Shown: positions 1 through 14,036, counted from the stretch's first letter. The stretch is 64,000 bases of DNA from Chamaecrista fasciculata (GCA_003254925.1 QANZ01053186.1:449637-513636), one strand, 5' to 3'. Translations and numbers: made by a program. The notes: a model not told the origin generated them from the sequence alone.

Positions 1-1189
1 ACTTTTGGTTTATAAAAAAGAAATAACAATTTTTTCTATTTAGTTTTTGAAATATCAAATTATAAAATTTAGTTTGTCAAATTATAAAATTTAGTATTAA
101 TTTTAATTTAATAATAAATATAATTTTTTAACATCAATAAGTGTGAAATCAACAAAATTTTAAATTATATCAGATTTGTTTTAAAATTTTATTATTTTTT
201 AACAAAAATATCTAATTAATTGTAATTTTATTTTTTAAAAGACTAAATCTTACAATTTTATTAATTTTTTATTTTTTTTAAAAATTATCGAATACAAACT
301 AATTTGTGAAATCCTTTTATTTATTTTTTTTGTCAGAGAATTCCTTTTATTTATTTGGTCAAACAAAATCCAGTCATTTAATACTTGGAGGGCCGAATAT
401 GTTCTGGACTTGGGCTTGTATAAGTTATCTTCTTGACCATGAGCCCACACAACCATAGTCAACGGAAATATAAACGAATGATATATAGACTTCTGATAAA
501 AAAAAAATTGAATATATAGACATAATATTACTACCAAAGGAAAACAAGTATACATGTGTTAATAACTAACAATAAATAGATTAGATATAAGTATTTGAAG
601 ATTAAAATTATATTTCCTCCTTCTAATAAGGCAAAATATTTTATCTGCATTAGGATATCTGAGTTTTTTAGTTTTTACTTGTTAGTTGTTACTGCCTAAT
701 GCATGTGATTTCTTTTTTTTTTTCCTTAGCTCAGGATTTTTTTAAGCCGAATGGAAATTAAGTAATTAACATCATGCATGTGTTTTACGTGAGTGAGAGC
801 AATGTACGCCTTGATTCTGAGCCGTTTTAGTGATGATTTTTTTAAGTGAATAATAATTTCTTATTTATTTATATAATCAACCAGACAACCAGAAAAATAA
901 AATTTGAAAAAATTATAGCACTTCGCAATATGTGGATCGATGGTAATTTCTCTACTTAACGCTCGTCCCTCCAAACACAGATCTTACCAATATCTGCATT
1001 TCAATTTTTTTGGTTAAAAAGAAAATTCGAGTTCTTACAAAATTTTGATTTTGAAGCATACACCGATAAACATCAACAATTACAGAGTGATTGGCGATGA
1101 TGCGGCCTCATCGACATTTTAAGAAAGGTGAAATACTGAGGATCCAAAAAATAGCAATAGTTTGAGTGTTTGACCCTTCCTCTCTCTTA
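1..1189. other. AT-rich intergenic DNA
   Basis: No coding region, RNA gene or clear mobile element seen. Long runs of A and T dominate. The right end, from about 1130, becomes pyrimidine-rich and probably holds the promoter and start of the LCB1 transcript, but I see no convincing TATA box. Confidence 0.5.
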
Positions 1190-1786
1190 ATCTAAATCCG
1201 ATGATATTGAAGGAAGGAGGAAATTCAGAGTTGACCTTATTTCTCACCTGCCTTCACTCTTTTACCCTTCCCAATCACCAGGTACGTTTATTATCGACAA
1301 ATCGTAAATGATGGCATTCGATTGGATCAATTGAGGATGGTTTCCATAATGCTTCATGCGATTAATATCATCTGAGTTCCGTCATTCGGATCCCCGAACT
1401 TTGGAGACTCTTGTATGTCTGCTGCATAACTCTTTTATTTTTGTTCTAATAGCATTCATTTCATCGCGCTATAATGAGGACTTGGGAGACTATCGAGAAC
1501 ATCTGTTGTGGATTGAATTGGGGTAGTTTATATGTTGGGAAAAGGGGTTTCGAGTTTTATGGAGATCAACTTGATATTGATTTATGGATATGGGAACTTA
1601 TCGTGGTTGTAAGTTTTGTGGCTGTTCTTCTTCTACGTTTAGACTCCACTTAGATATGATTCCCAAATGAACTTATCTTCAATTCTGGCAGCTGATGAGA
1701 AACATATCTTTTATGAAAGGTCCCTTTAGAGAGACAAGATTTCATTTTACTTTGAAATGCTCCGGGAGCTGCATTGTTTATAGGCA

Positions 1787-1822
<36 letters not shown>

Positions 1823-2179
1823 NTTTTTTTTTTTCTGGACAACACTTATTCATATCATTATGTGTGAATCACCAATGAAAACTTGTACTTATTTTTTTTC
1901 ACTTGTGAATAATGTCGTGTTCATCAAATTATTCTTTGATAAGGCACTGTAGCTGGTGTTTTCTGTTCAATTCTTTGTCTATTTGTTCTTTATATAGCTG
2001 CATTTCTGATTGTTTAAGGTCTTTCTGATAGACTAATAGATTTGTAGTTGTCTTGGTAATGCAGGATCTAGCTACATTACCCATAGGGTAGCGTACTGAG
2101 TGATCAGTGAGTTGACCAGTAGGGCTGCTGTCAAATGCGTGAATGATTTTCCAGGATTCCTTGTTTATTTAATAGAGAT
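1190..2179 (+). other. Probable LCB1 5' UTR with an intron
   Basis: A good donor (CAG then GTACGT) lies at 1281/1282 and an acceptor (GCAG) ends at 2063, just upstream of the LCB1 start codon at 2180. A leader exon of roughly 1190-1281, an intron 1282-2063 and a second leader part 2064-2179 is the simplest reading. This is inferred from splice-site shape and position only. Transcription could instead start downstream of the poly-T tract. Confidence 0.4.
1790..1834. repeat. Poly-T tract with an unresolved base
   Basis: Over 40 consecutive T with an N at 1823. It is a homopolymer whose true length was not resolved in the assembly. It lies in the presumed LCB1 leader intron. Confidence 0.9.
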
Positions 2180-5100
2180 ATGGAGAAGATGATGGCCTCA
2201 GCAATTGTGAGATTTTTGAACACTACATTAGATCGGGTGACATTGGCTTTAGATGCTCCCTCTGCAAGAGCTGTAGTTTTTGGCTTCCACATTGGCGGTA
2301 GTCTTTTCATATCCTTGACTATAATATCTTTTCCCTCTTATGGCTGATGACTTATGTGGTTTGGCTGATTTTCCCTGTTATTACTTTCTCTTTAAAGGAC
2401 ATTTATTTGTGGAAGTTCTTCTCCTGGTAGTCATCCTTTTCCTACTTTCCCAAAAAAGTTACAAGCCTCCTAAACGCCCCTTAACGAAAAAGGTTAGTTC
2501 AACAATATTATTTCAACTCATTAAATCCACGTGCTGTCTTTCTTTATATGTGTAATTATTAATTCAATTTAGTTATAGATTGAACTGTTGCCTGTGGAAA
2601 GATAAATCTGATGAGTAGTCCGTGCAAACCTGTTATATGGCAATTCCGTTTGGCTGATTATAAATGAAAATTTTCCATATAATACCTCTAATCTGGTATA
2701 CTTTTGGTGAATTCAAATATTTAGTTGTTCTATGTTGACTTTGTCATGTAGTTGATGGGATTGTGAAGATCTTGATTGCTTGATAGTGGGACTGAATAGG
2801 ATTCTGCTTCAAATGTATTATACCTGTTCACCTTTTTCTTGCATCAGCCAAGTCCTGTTCAAATATGGGGGCCTGACTTGCAATTCTCACTTTCTCTCAT
2901 GTAGAAGGTTCTCATTCTAGTATGTGTGCTATTATTTAGTGTGTTGGAATAGGTTGATTCTTTTTAGAAAGAAAAAATTGCAATGCTAAGATGGACAGTG
3001 GAAGTTAGTGCTATTATTGTTGTTTACCAAGAAATCCTGTTCTTTACTTCTCTTTGACTGTCAACAGCTACTACTGAAACTCGTAAATTCTGCTAATGTG
3101 ATTTTTGAAAAATTTAGTTTCTTTCTGCATCTAATTGATGTTAACTATAATTGTCTGTATTAAAACTTTCTTTTTTAATTATTTTCCAAGTACCTGAATT
3201 GTTGTCAATGGGGAACTCCTAAGCATATTGGGTTTTTTCTCCAGGATATACTTGATCTTTTGAGTGAATGTATATGATTTGAATCCTTGAGAGTGTGTTT
3301 TTCAAAAAGTTTGAAAATTGCCGGTGAAGGTTCAATAATTCAAATCTACTTGTTATTTTATAACTTTTAACATTATTAAGTCCATGCCAGGAAATAGATG
3401 AGCTGTGTGATGAATGGGTTCCAGAACCACTTATTCCTCATCTTAGCAAAGAGATCCATTATGAGCCACCAGTGCTGGAAAGGTGATTAATTCTTCTATA
3501 GGAAAAGCAAGTTAATTTATTTTAATGCTTTGCAGATGAAGTGTCATTCTTGAAATTACATATCTATTGTTTTCTGCCTGTTGATATTGATCTTATGGAT
3601 ACAGTTCTGTCCTTAAATTCATAAATTTAATTTTAAAACAACACTAAATTACTAAGTTCTGTACTTTGGTCCGATAAGATTACAAGGGTGCCCCTTGTTA
3701 TCTATGTTACACATATCTTCCCTATTTTTGGGAGGGGGTGTTGAATGTCAATTTGAAAACTTGAAATCTAAAATAAGGATGATCCATGCAGCGGTATGAA
3801 CAAGAAGGGTTTTAACATTTTATTAAATTTTAAAGGGAAGTCTGATGTTTGTGACATTCCTCAATCCTTAATGTTGTTCTGTATAATTACTCTTGAAAAT
3901 GAATTTTTGGGTAGAATGTCATGATAAAATCTAGAAATCTAAAATAAGGATGATCCATGTAGCGGAATAAACAAGAAGGGGTTTAACATCATATCATATT
4001 AAATTTTAAAGGGAAGTCTGTGATGTTTGTGACATTCCTCAATCCTTAAAGTCATTCTGCATAATTACTCTTGAAATTGTATTTTTGGGTTGAAATAAGT
4101 ATATATTCTAGACATATAATGTGCTGAGATGAGTTAGGTTTCTTTCAGTGCTGCAGGGCCACATGTCATAATTAATGGTAAAGAAGTAGTGAATTTTGCT
4201 TCAGCAAACTATCTTGGATTGATAGGTCATGAGAAGCTACTTGTAAGGAAATGCTCCTCACATCACATAAACATTTCAATTTTGGATGCTGGTTTAACAT
4301 AGTGCATTAATAGCAACTTTCTATTTCAGGATTCATGCACTTCTTCTCTTGAGAAATATGGTGTTGGTTCTTGTGGTCCTCGTGGGTTTTATGGAACAAT
4401 TGGTAAGACTCATTGTTCAAGTATAATTCTAATTACAATTTTCTTGATCATTTTGGTTTCAAAGTTCTTTATCAGGAAATGCTTATCTTCTTATGAAACT
4501 TTTCTTTCTCCCAGACGTGCACCTTGACTGTGAAGCCAGAATAGCCAAATTTTTGGGAACCCCTGATTCAATTCTCTACTCTTATGGACTTTCCACCATG
4601 TTCAGTGCAATTCCTGCTTTCTCTAAAAAGGGAGATATTATTGTTGTGTAAGTATATTAAACTACGTGGTTGTATTCAATTTTCCAGTTTTCATATGTTT
4701 ATCTAGAGCAGTGGGACCAGAAATGGTTGATTTATAAGGTTAGCTGAATCTTATATATCTCAATGCCTTTGCTTTATTATTATTTTTTTTTGGTAAATGC
4801 TTTTGCTTTATTATGCTGATATAGAAATAGAACAGTAAAGAAAGAACTGAATTTCACGTGTCCATTCTTCTAACAGTTGAAAACCCTTGTCAAAGTAATG
4901 TCCAAAGGTATAAGGTGATAAATGGAGTCTGAAATTAGTTAAACTCTGATTTTAAGAAGCAGCCTAGTTGAATGATATGAACCTTGGTGTTCCATCTTAA
5001 ACCTTGAGATTTTTTATGCTCTCAATTCTTTGACTACATATGAATCTCTTTATTGCTAGCTCTCATGACATCACAGGCTTAAGTTTCTTATTAAGTTGGT

Positions 5101-7236
5101 AAATTACAGGGATGAAGGAGTTCACTGGGGGATACAGAATGGCCTTTATCTTTCCAGAAGCACAGTGGTGTATTTTAAGCACAACGATATGAATTCCTTA
5201 AGAGAAACTCTTGAAAAAATTAGTGCAGAAAATAAGCGGGCCAAGAAATTGAGGCGCTATATTGTTGTTGAAGCTGTCTACCAGGTAGGTCTTGTCTAGC
5301 ATGCATTGTATTTACGCTTCTGGATTGTTATTTTCTTTGTATAGATGCAAAGGAATCAGTAATAGAAGTTGAGGATATGCTTTCTTGTATTTGGATATGA
5401 TATTTACCTGGGCAAGAACAAGAAAAATAGAAAAACCACTAGCACAAGAATCTAAGCACTTGGAAAATAAATGTTATAATTTCCTGATGATGTACAAATA
5501 TGAATGGAGAGATATTAATAATGTTCTTGCCTATCAGCTTCATAACTACTCAGTTAAAATACAGGAATTATAAGAGAACATAGGACACTAAACAGGGAGA
5601 TCGTGGGCTATTCTTTATCTTTTCTTGGACTCTTTCTTCTGGAGTAAGTGAGAATGGGCCTGTTGGGCTGGTTAATAATAGTATATCAGGAAAAGCTGTC
5701 TGCTTGCGTTGCTGGCTTCTTGTTGCTGTAAATCATCGTATTTGAATCACTGGTATACAGTATTGATGATAGTAGGATGATCAGCAACTGATCCATTATA
5801 GATATATGATCAACAAGAAGCCAGCTCGCCGTCTCCCTACTGCATCTGCTGCCTGTTGGGCAAATTATATGATTTTGGAACCTTCTAACTTTTTCTATCT
5901 TTCAAACTATATATTAAAATGAGACTTAACATAAAATATTAAAAAATTGAAGAGTGGTGAAACGAAAGTTAAATAACTCTCCGTTAATTCTTTTTATATA
6001 GTTTTAAAAAAATTAAAAAATTTTATTTTATTTTATTTTATAATTTCTAAATAAAATATAAAGTAGTGAGAAATTATCAAAAAATTGAGTAACTTCTCGC
6101 AATTTATTTTTTATTATTTTAAGATATGATATCAATAACATATATTTATTTTTTAAACAATTTTATAATTCTTATAATTTTAAGTTTTAAAAGTATGTTT
6201 TATTGCAAATCGGATCCTCTGAAATTGAGTTCTCTGGAGTTAGAGAATTTTTGGCCGTTGGATTCAGTGCTTGCCGTTAGATGTCGACACGTGGCGAGCT
6301 CATTTAAGTGAAACCATGCGTTTTGAAAAAAATTTCTTCGGGCGACCAACTCGAGACAACTGCAGAGAAGCTATTAAATGCAGAGGATCGGATCTGGTTT
6401 TATTGAGGAGCTGCTACTGCCCCACATTCCATTTATTTCTGTTTATTTCTTTGCTCTGTGTTTGTTAATGTTTCTGTTCGATTATCCGTTCTGTTAGACC
6501 AGTGGACACGTCCCACTTAGTGATGTCATGTTCACTTATGATTTCTGTTTATGAGCACTTCAGTTAAGGGGCTCCAATCATAAATACCCCTCACTTCAGT
6601 TTGTACAGCATCAGGAAAATTGAGAGATCTTTCATTTCCAAGTGTTGAGATCCTTGTACTTGCGGCTTTCTTTTTTTCTTTTGCTTGCCTAGGATCTTAT
6701 CATCTACTTGTGTGCCTTTCAATACAGATGAACTAGTAATTAGTACGGAAAGAATAAAAGAGAGTCATGTTCTGTTCAGAATATCCTTTTCTGCTATGGT
6801 TTGAAGCCAACGTTTCCACATTATTGTATTTTGTTGTCTTCCACGAATTTTTGGTTATACGTGCTTCTTCAGATTTTCCTTATGATGGGAGCTGTATGGG
6901 GAATAATAACTATTGCTGTAAGATCATGTCAGTTAAAATGCCAATAGACAACGAATGATTGCCAGTCATATTGAATTGTAATAATTCATTTCAATGTTGT
7001 TGCTGACCAAAGATCAGTCTTTGAATGCTAAAATTTCTTGACCCTGATCGGTTAACTACTTTTTTCCCCCATAAAATTTTCAGAATTCTGGTCAAATAGC
7101 ACCCTTGGATGAGATCATTAAATTGAAGGAGAAATACCGATTTCGTGTTTTGCTGGATGAGAGCAACTCAATAGGTGTGCTTGGTAAATCTGGAAGAGGT
7201 CTCACTGAATATTATGGAGTTCCAGTATGTGTTGAG

Positions 7237-7276
<40 letters not shown>

Positions 7277-8448
7277 CCTCTCTCTCTTTCTCTCTCTCTC
7301 TTAGGTTGCTTATGTGCACTGAATGCAAGTGTGCATACATTCTGAATTGCATTGCAATATGTAATTTATGTATTGCAGGCTGGCAAGTTAGATATTATAA
7401 CTGCTGCTATGGGACATGCATTGGCCACAGAAGGAGGATTCTGCACTGGAACTGCTAGAGTTATAGATCACCAAGTATGGAAGTGTCTTATGTGATAATA
7501 TCCCTCTATTAGTATATTGTTTGGTCTTTAATATATGAGAAGAAAATAGAAGTGTCTTTGTAGATGAAAGATTTATTTCTCAGGCTGTTTTTATTTTCCC
7601 GCTTGAATAAAATACAACTCCAAGTGTAAAATTTGAATGATGGAGAGATTTGTCATCTGAGTTTCTACTGCCTGCTTTACTACTTGGTTTCTAGGTTTTA
7701 TTTTTCATCCTTTTTTCCAGCACTAATATCACAATGTTTTCAATCTTGGCAGCGATTGAGTAGTTCTGGCTATGTCTTTTCTGCTTCGCTTCCCCCATAT
7801 CTTGCCAGTGCTGCTATCACAGCTATTGACATTTTGGAGGAGAATCCCAATCTGATTAAAAAGCTGAAAAATAACATTGGTATCTTATGGAAAGGTGGCC
7901 ATTGCTCTCATTGCCATTTCTTCGATTAGTTAGTATTGTAAATTAGCGCCTACCATTTAGAGTCTATACAGCATTTGACAATTCAAATTGCTTTATTGTT
8001 TTTCTGCTGGTATTTTCTATCGGAGGATCTGATATTTTGGTGGACCTCTGATTTGAGATGCATTCGACTACTGCAGGATTATCAAAAATCAAAGGCTTCA
8101 AAGTAGCAAGTAATCAAGAGTCGCCAATTGTTTATTTAAGATTAGAGAAGTCAACCGGCTCCATGAAAGATGACATGTGTTTGCTTGAAGATATTGCGGA
8201 GCGTGTAAGTGAATATTTGGATTTCTAATGGCTTATTATCAGTTTTGCTTGAACCTAACATTGTGTATTGGCAGGTTTTGAAAGAAGATTCTGTACTTGT
8301 GGTGCCTTCCAAAAGATCAACGATGGACAAATGTCGCTTGCCAGTTGGAATCAGATTGTTTGTTTCGGCAGCGCACACGGAGGCTGATCTTCGTAAGGCA
8401 TCTGAATCACTGAAAAGGGTTGCAGCAATAGTCCTGAGTGGTAAATGA
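2180..8448 (+). CDS. LCB1: Serine palmitoyltransferase subunit 1 (long-chain base subunit 1)
   Basis: LCB1 pairs with LCB2 in the ER membrane to form serine palmitoyltransferase, which condenses serine with palmitoyl-CoA in the first step of sphingolipid synthesis. Coding exons by splice sites and phase: 2180-2297, 2398-2492, 3391-3482, 4149-4242, 4330-4402, 4515-4647, 5110-5284, 7084-7224, 7379-7474, 7753-7894, 8077-8204, 8275-8448. These join in frame to 486 residues, close to the Arabidopsis protein. Seen: a hydrophobic N-terminal membrane segment (around residues 40-55) followed by [10 protein letters not shown], then the aminotransferase-fold blocks [64 protein letters not shown] and [14 protein letters not shown]. 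As known for LCB1, the PLP-binding lysine of LCB2 is absent. Alternative in-frame starts lie at 2189 and 2192. Intron 7 (about 1.8 kb) is the longest. Confidence 0.95.
5711..5825. repeat. Inverted repeat in LCB1 intron 7
   Basis: GCTGGCTTCTTGTTG at 5711-5725 and its exact reverse complement at 5811-5825 form a perfect 15-bp stem with an 85-base loop. The left arm is partly kept in the downstream pseudogene (near 16269), the right arm is not. Confidence 0.85.
7240..7302. repeat. (CT)n microsatellite in LCB1 intron 8
   Basis: About 60 bases of CT repeat, slightly interrupted, starting 15 bases after the donor of exon 8. It supplies a long pyrimidine tract inside a short intron. Confidence 0.95.
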
Positions 8449-9539
8449 CTGGATAGATTGAATGACATTTACCGTTAGTTAATTAAGTCCGTTCAGTTGG
8501 ATGAAAAATTCAAACTGAACCAAACTGAAGGTTTGAACAGCCCTAGTGGTAATCACTGAACGTTGCACATCTCTTCCGTTTTCGTTTTGTATGTCCTGAA
8601 ACTGTTAAGTACATTAATTATCATCCAAGGTTTATTGAGCAATTTTGAAATTCAACCCAATTAAATGAATAGTCTGTAATTGTTGATAGTTAATGCAATG
8701 TTTTCTGTTTTCTACCTCAGGCAGCAATACTTTTGTTTTGCTCGTTCATTTATAGTTCAAGAATAACAGGTGCATTGCTTCTGATCATAGCCATAGGTAG
8801 CTGGGAAAATACCTAAGAATAACATCCAGAAATTTGTCACTTTTCTTTCTCCCTTTGGAAGTCTTGTGTCAGAATCAGATGTGATTTATTCAGTTAGGTG
8901 AATGAAAATTATCAGATGTGATTTATTTTTAGGTTGACTGTTTAGACGATGGTTTACACTTCTGAGTTCTGTCACTATTGCCTTGGTTGAGTCGACATTA
9001 TAAGGAGACAAAAACTTCTAATTTTTCTTAAAAAAAGTTTTCACAAAGCAATGAGGTTTTTTATTATATTTTTATAAAGAAATAAACTTGCTTAACTTTT
9101 TTTAGTAATTTAATATTATTCAGTATTTCATTTGATATTTTGTATCTTGAATTGACTTAATATGTATTAATGGAAATATAATTAACTTTTTATAATTCAA
9201 AATAATAAAATATTTTTATCGTGTTTTAAAATAGAAAAATTAAGAAGTAATGAAAAATTATTAAACTTTCTTATTTATTTATTTTGTATTACTTTGAAAA
9301 ATAATAAAAAATAGTTTTCAAAGTTTTATTTTATTTTAATTATTTTAGAATTTAAAAATATTATTCAAATGCTTTGTAGAACCTCGAAACTTAATAGTAT
9401 TTATGAATAATTATAAAATCAAATTAAGATTTCACAAATAAGTACCTTTTGTTCTCTATATTTATATTTTTTTTTTCAAAAAAGATTGAATCCAATTTTT
9501 CACATCTTTTGTATTAGAGTGTATTGAAAACAAATTTGA
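8449..9539. other. LCB1 3' UTR and AT-rich spacer
   Basis: The first few hundred bases after the LCB1 stop are probably 3' UTR. Bases near 8838-9005 recur, diverged, at 16415-16640 in the downstream pseudogene copy. From about 9000 the sequence is almost pure A/T with no recognisable feature. Confidence 0.5.
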
Positions 9540-9950
9540 AAATGTGCCTAAAAGTCTAAAACATTCCTAAACTATTGCAACAATTATACGCAGCAAGACT
9601 ATGCCTAAAGTGTACACAAACTAGTGCAACAAATTTATGCAGCACAAAAAATTTAGAATGCATGAAAATAATCTTGATTCTTGAAAACATGCCTAAAACA
9701 TTCATAAACTAGTGTAGCAATGCAGCAAAAACACCTTAAAATGTACAAAACTAAGCTTGAAATGTACCAATCACATTCCCATAGCAATTTTATGCAGTAC
9801 AAACATCTTAAAATGCATGAAAATTTACTTTAAAATATGCCTAAAATGTTCATGCACTAAGAACACGTTATTAATTTATATATTTATTGGCCAAACACTA
9901 AAAACACGTTAGATTGCATAAATATAAGCTTGAGAATCATCCTCACACAT
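9540..9950. repeat. Diverged tandem repeats, roughly 60-100 bp units
   Basis: Variants of ATGCCTAAAATGTTCATAAA followed by CTAGTGCAACAATTTATGCAGCA recur at least four times (for example near 9543, 9601, 9690 and 9837). Units are diverged and uneven in length. No protein is encoded. Confidence 0.6.
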
Positions 9951-10177
9951 TCCTATAATCATAGAGATAAAAAATCAATTCATGTATGATATTCAACTCA
10001 ACAGTACGTCTTAAAGGCGGCTAGTTCAGCAGATTCGTCGTCGGAAGCAGAGGTGGACGAAGTAGAATCTTCCTTGGTGAGAGCAACGGAGAACTAGGGT
10101 TTTTTTTTCCCTTTAATTCTGCTTCTCTTTCATTGAGTCCTCTGGAATTGGGATACGCCGAACATAAACATCGTGAC

Positions 10178-13100
10178 ATGGCTATCTGTAAACCAGACGA
10201 TGCGGAGAAGAAGCTGAAATACTTGTCCCTTATTTCTAAGGTATGCACAGAACTCGAATCCCACACCGGCACCGGTGATAAAGTATTGGCTGAGTTTATT
10301 ACCGAATTGGGTCGCAATTCGGAGAATGTTGAAGAATTTGATGCTAAATTGAAGGAGAATGGGGCAGAGATGCCGGATTATTTTGTCAAAACCCTTCTGA
10401 CGATTATCCATGCCATTCTTCTTCCCAAGTCTAAGTCAGAAAAGGAACCAAAGAAGGATAGCACAACCGATGGGAGGAATAATTCCAAGTATAAGGCTCT
10501 TGTTATTGCAGACGATAGGGATCGGGCAAAGGAACTCGAGGAAGAAATAGAAGCGGAATCTAGACAACATCATGTAGACAGAGAACCGGAAGAGGAAGAT
10601 AGATACAGAGATAGAGAGAGGAGAGAAAGGCGCAGAGATAGGTATGATAGAGAGGCGAGGCATAGAGACAGAGGCTATGAAGATGAAGATGATAGAAGGG
10701 GTCACAGGAGTAAGGGAAGCCATAAGGATAGATATGATAGGCGTAGGAGAGATGGGCATAAAGAGGATGGGAATGGAAGGGAGAACAGTGACGAAGATAG
10801 AGATAGGAAAGCTTATAGAGACCGAAGGCATGGCTCTAATGAACCTGAGCTATATAAGGTCTATAAAGGCAGGGTGTCAAGAGTGATGGATACGGGATGC
10901 TTCGTTCAATTAGATGATTTTAGAGGAAAGGAGGGTTTGGTGCACATTTCCCAGATTGCAACTCGAAGAATTGGTAATGCTAAGGACGTTGTAAAGCGGG
11001 ACCAGGAGGTATACGTGAAGGTAATATCAATTTCTGGTCAAAAGTTGAGCCTTTCAATGAGGGATGTTGATCAGCATACTGGAAAAGATCTTTGTCCTTT
11101 AAAGAGGAGCACGGGTGATGATGCCATTCGAATGAATCCTCCAGATTCAAAGGATGGACCTGTAGCCAGGACAGGCCTTTCTGGGATAAGGATTGTAGAA
11201 GAAGATGGTGTCGGTTCTTCACGTAGACCTTTAAAGAGAATGAGCTCACCTGAGAAATGGGAAGCAAAACAGCTAATTGCTTCAGGTGTTTTGAGTATTA
11301 CAGAGGATCCAAGTTACGATGAGGAAGGAGATGGAGTGCTATACCAAGAGGAAGGTGCTGAAGAAGAGCTTGAGATTGAGATGAATGAAGATGAACCTGC
11401 CTTTTTGCATGGCCAGAGTAGATATTCAATGGACATGTCTCCTGTTAAAATTTTCAAGAATCCAGAAGGTTCTCTGAGTCGTGCTGCTGCACTCCAATCC
11501 GCACTGATAAAGGAGCGCAGAGAAGTACGAGAACAACAACAACGCACAATGCTTGATTCTATTCCAAAGGATCTCAATCGTCCTTGGGAAGATCCTATGC
11601 CAGAGTCAGGTGAACGGCATCTTGCACAGGAGCTTAGGGGTGTTGGCTTATCAGCCTATGACATGCCCGAATGGAAGAAAGATGCTTATGGAAAAACTAT
11701 CACTTTTGGACAAAGATCAAAGCTATCCATTCAGGAACAGAGGCAGAGCTTACCTATCTACAAATTAAAGAAAGAATTGATTCAAGCTGTTCATGATAAT
11801 CAGGTTCTGGTGGTCATTGGTGAGACAGGTTCAGGTAAGACAACTCAAGTCACACAATATCTTGCTGAAGCTGGTTACACTACAAAGGGTAAAATTGGAT
11901 GTACTCAGCCCCGTAGGGTGGCTGCTATGTCAGTGGCAAAAAGAGTTGCAGAAGAGTTTGGTTGTAGATTGGGTGAGGAAGTTGGTTATGCCATTCGGTT
12001 TGAGGATTGCACTGGACCCGACACTGTAATCAAGTACATGACAGATGGTATGCTTCTTAGGGAAATATTAATTGATGAGAATCTGTCGCAGTATTCTGTT
12101 GTTATGCTTGATGAAGCCCATGAAAGAACTATTTATACTGATGTTCTTTTTGGACTACTGAAGCAGCTGGTGAAACGTAGACCTGACTTGCGTTTGATTG
12201 TCACATCGGCCACACTGGATGCTGAAAAATTTTCAGGTTATTTCTTTAATTGTAACATCTTCACAATTCCTGGAAGGACTTTTCCGGTGGAGATACTCTA
12301 TGCCAAGCAACCAGAAAGTGATTATTTAGATGCAGCCTTAATCACTGTCCTACAGATCCACTTGACAGAACCAGAAGGAGACATTCTTCTCTTCTTGACT
12401 GGTCAAGAAGAAATCGATTTTGCTTGCCAATCTCTTCATGAGAGAATGAAAGGATTAGGTAAGAATGTGCCAGAATTGATTATTTTACCTGTATATAGTG
12501 CCCTTCCCAGTGAAATGCAATCTAGGATATTTGATCCCGCACCTCCAGGGAAGAGGAAAGTGGTTGTGGCAACTAATATTGCTGAGGCTTCTTTGACAAT
12601 TGATGGTATTTTTTATGTAATTGACCCTGGATTTGCTAAGCAAAATGTATACAACCCCAAGCTAGGTCTTGACTCTTTGGTGATTACACCAATTTCACAA
12701 GCGTCTGCCAAACAAAGAGCTGGTCGTGCAGGGCGTACAGGGCCTGGGAAGTGTTACCGCCTCTATACTGAGAGTGCCTATAGAAATGAGATGTCTCCTA
12801 CTACAATTCCTGAAATTCAAAGGATAAATCTTGGGACAACTACTCTTATGTTGAAAGCCATGGGGATAAATGATCTTCTGTCCTTTGATTTCATGGATCC
12901 TCCTGCACCCCAAGCTCTCATCTCTGCAATGGAACAGTTGTACAGTCTTGGAGCATTGGATGAAGAGGGCCTTTTAACCAAATTGGGAAGGAAAATGGCA
13001 GAATTTCCTCTAGATCCACCATTATCCAAGATGCTTCTGGCCAGTGTGGACCTTGGTTGTAGTGATGAGATTCTGACCATAATTGCAATGATCCAAACAG

Positions 13101-14020
13101 GCAATATTTTTTACAGGCCAAGGGAAAAGCAAGCCCAAGCAGATCAGAAGAGGGCAAAGTTTTTCCAGCCAGAGGGTGACCATCTTACCCTACTTGCTGT
13201 GTATGAGGCTTGGAAAGCTAAAAATTTTTCTGGACCATGGTGTTTCGAGAATTTTGTTCAATCTCGATCTTTAAGAAGGGCACAAGACGTTAGGAAACAG
13301 CTTCTCAGCATCATGGATAAGTAAGATATCTATCTCTCTTTGCTTTCCATGACTTTTTCTACCTTCTTCATTTGTCTATCAATTCTCTACAATTAGTTTG
13401 CACAACCAATTGTTTTGAGGCTTTCTCTCTGTTAATTAAGTACTTAATTTTCTGATTTATTGTTACATTTTCATGTAGGAAGTCAGGCTTCATGTTGCCG
13501 TTATTGTGGCTTAGATTTCTGTGTGGCTTGTAGTTGCTATGTGGCTATGTGCCCATCGATATTTATTTAATACCTTCTTTTTGGTTTGATTAAGCTGGTT
13601 TCTAAAACGTCGGCTTCGCTTTTCAGGTACAAATTGGATGTTGTAAGTGCTGGAAAGAACTTCATTAAGATCAGGAAGGCTATCACTGCAGGATTCTTCT
13701 TTCATGCAGCTAGAAAGGACCCTCAGGAGGGTTACAGAACCTTGGCTGAGAACCAGCCTGTATTTATCCATCCCAGTTCAGCTTTGTTCCAGAGACAGCC
13801 AGACTGGGTTATCTATCACGAGCTTGTGATGACAACAAAGGAATATATGCGTGAGGTCACTGTTATAGATCCCAAATGGTTAGTTGAATTGGCTCCAAGA
13901 TTCTTTAAAGTGGCTGATCCTACAAAGATGAGCAAGCGGAAGCGCCAAGAGCGTATAGAACCACTTTATGACAGATATCATGAGCCAAACTCATGGCGAT
14001 TGAGCAAACGCCGTGCTTAA
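10178..14020 (+). CDS. PRP22: DEAH-box pre-mRNA splicing helicase, PRP22/DHX8 type
   Basis: ATP-dependent RNA helicase of the spliceosome; family members release spliced mRNA after the second splicing step. Two coding exons, 10178-13320 and 13627-14020, join in phase (ATG GAT AA|G TAC) to 1178 residues, the usual plant PRP22 length. Order: N-terminal helical region; an R/D/E-rich RS-like tract (about residues 125-215); an S1 RNA-binding domain (about 222-292); then the helicase core with motif I GETGSGKT (about 548), DEAH (645-648), SAT, and motif [14 protein letters not shown] (about 846); and a C-terminal domain ending [17 protein letters not shown], as in the family. I chose the start [16 protein letters not shown] because family proteins begin at about this point; an ATG in the same frame at 10133 would add 15 residues. 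Odd: the usual ERTIHTD after DEAH reads ERTIYTD (Tyr653). The 3' UTR probably runs into the duplicated LCB1 sequence. Confidence 0.96.
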
Positions 14021-14036
14021 TTTAGATGTACTTTAC

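Noticed and set aside
1650..1952. Open frames across the poly-T/poly-A tract, giving Lys- or Phe-rich peptides
   Set aside because: They come from a homopolymer containing an unresolved base; no family resemblance.
7105..7458. 117-codon open frame spanning LCB1 exons 8 and 9 through the CT repeat
   Set aside because: The intron between them has proper GT/AG sites and the protein continues correctly only after splicing.
10021..13157. Several - strand open frames overlapping the helicase gene
   Set aside because: Shadows of a strongly recognised + strand coding sequence.
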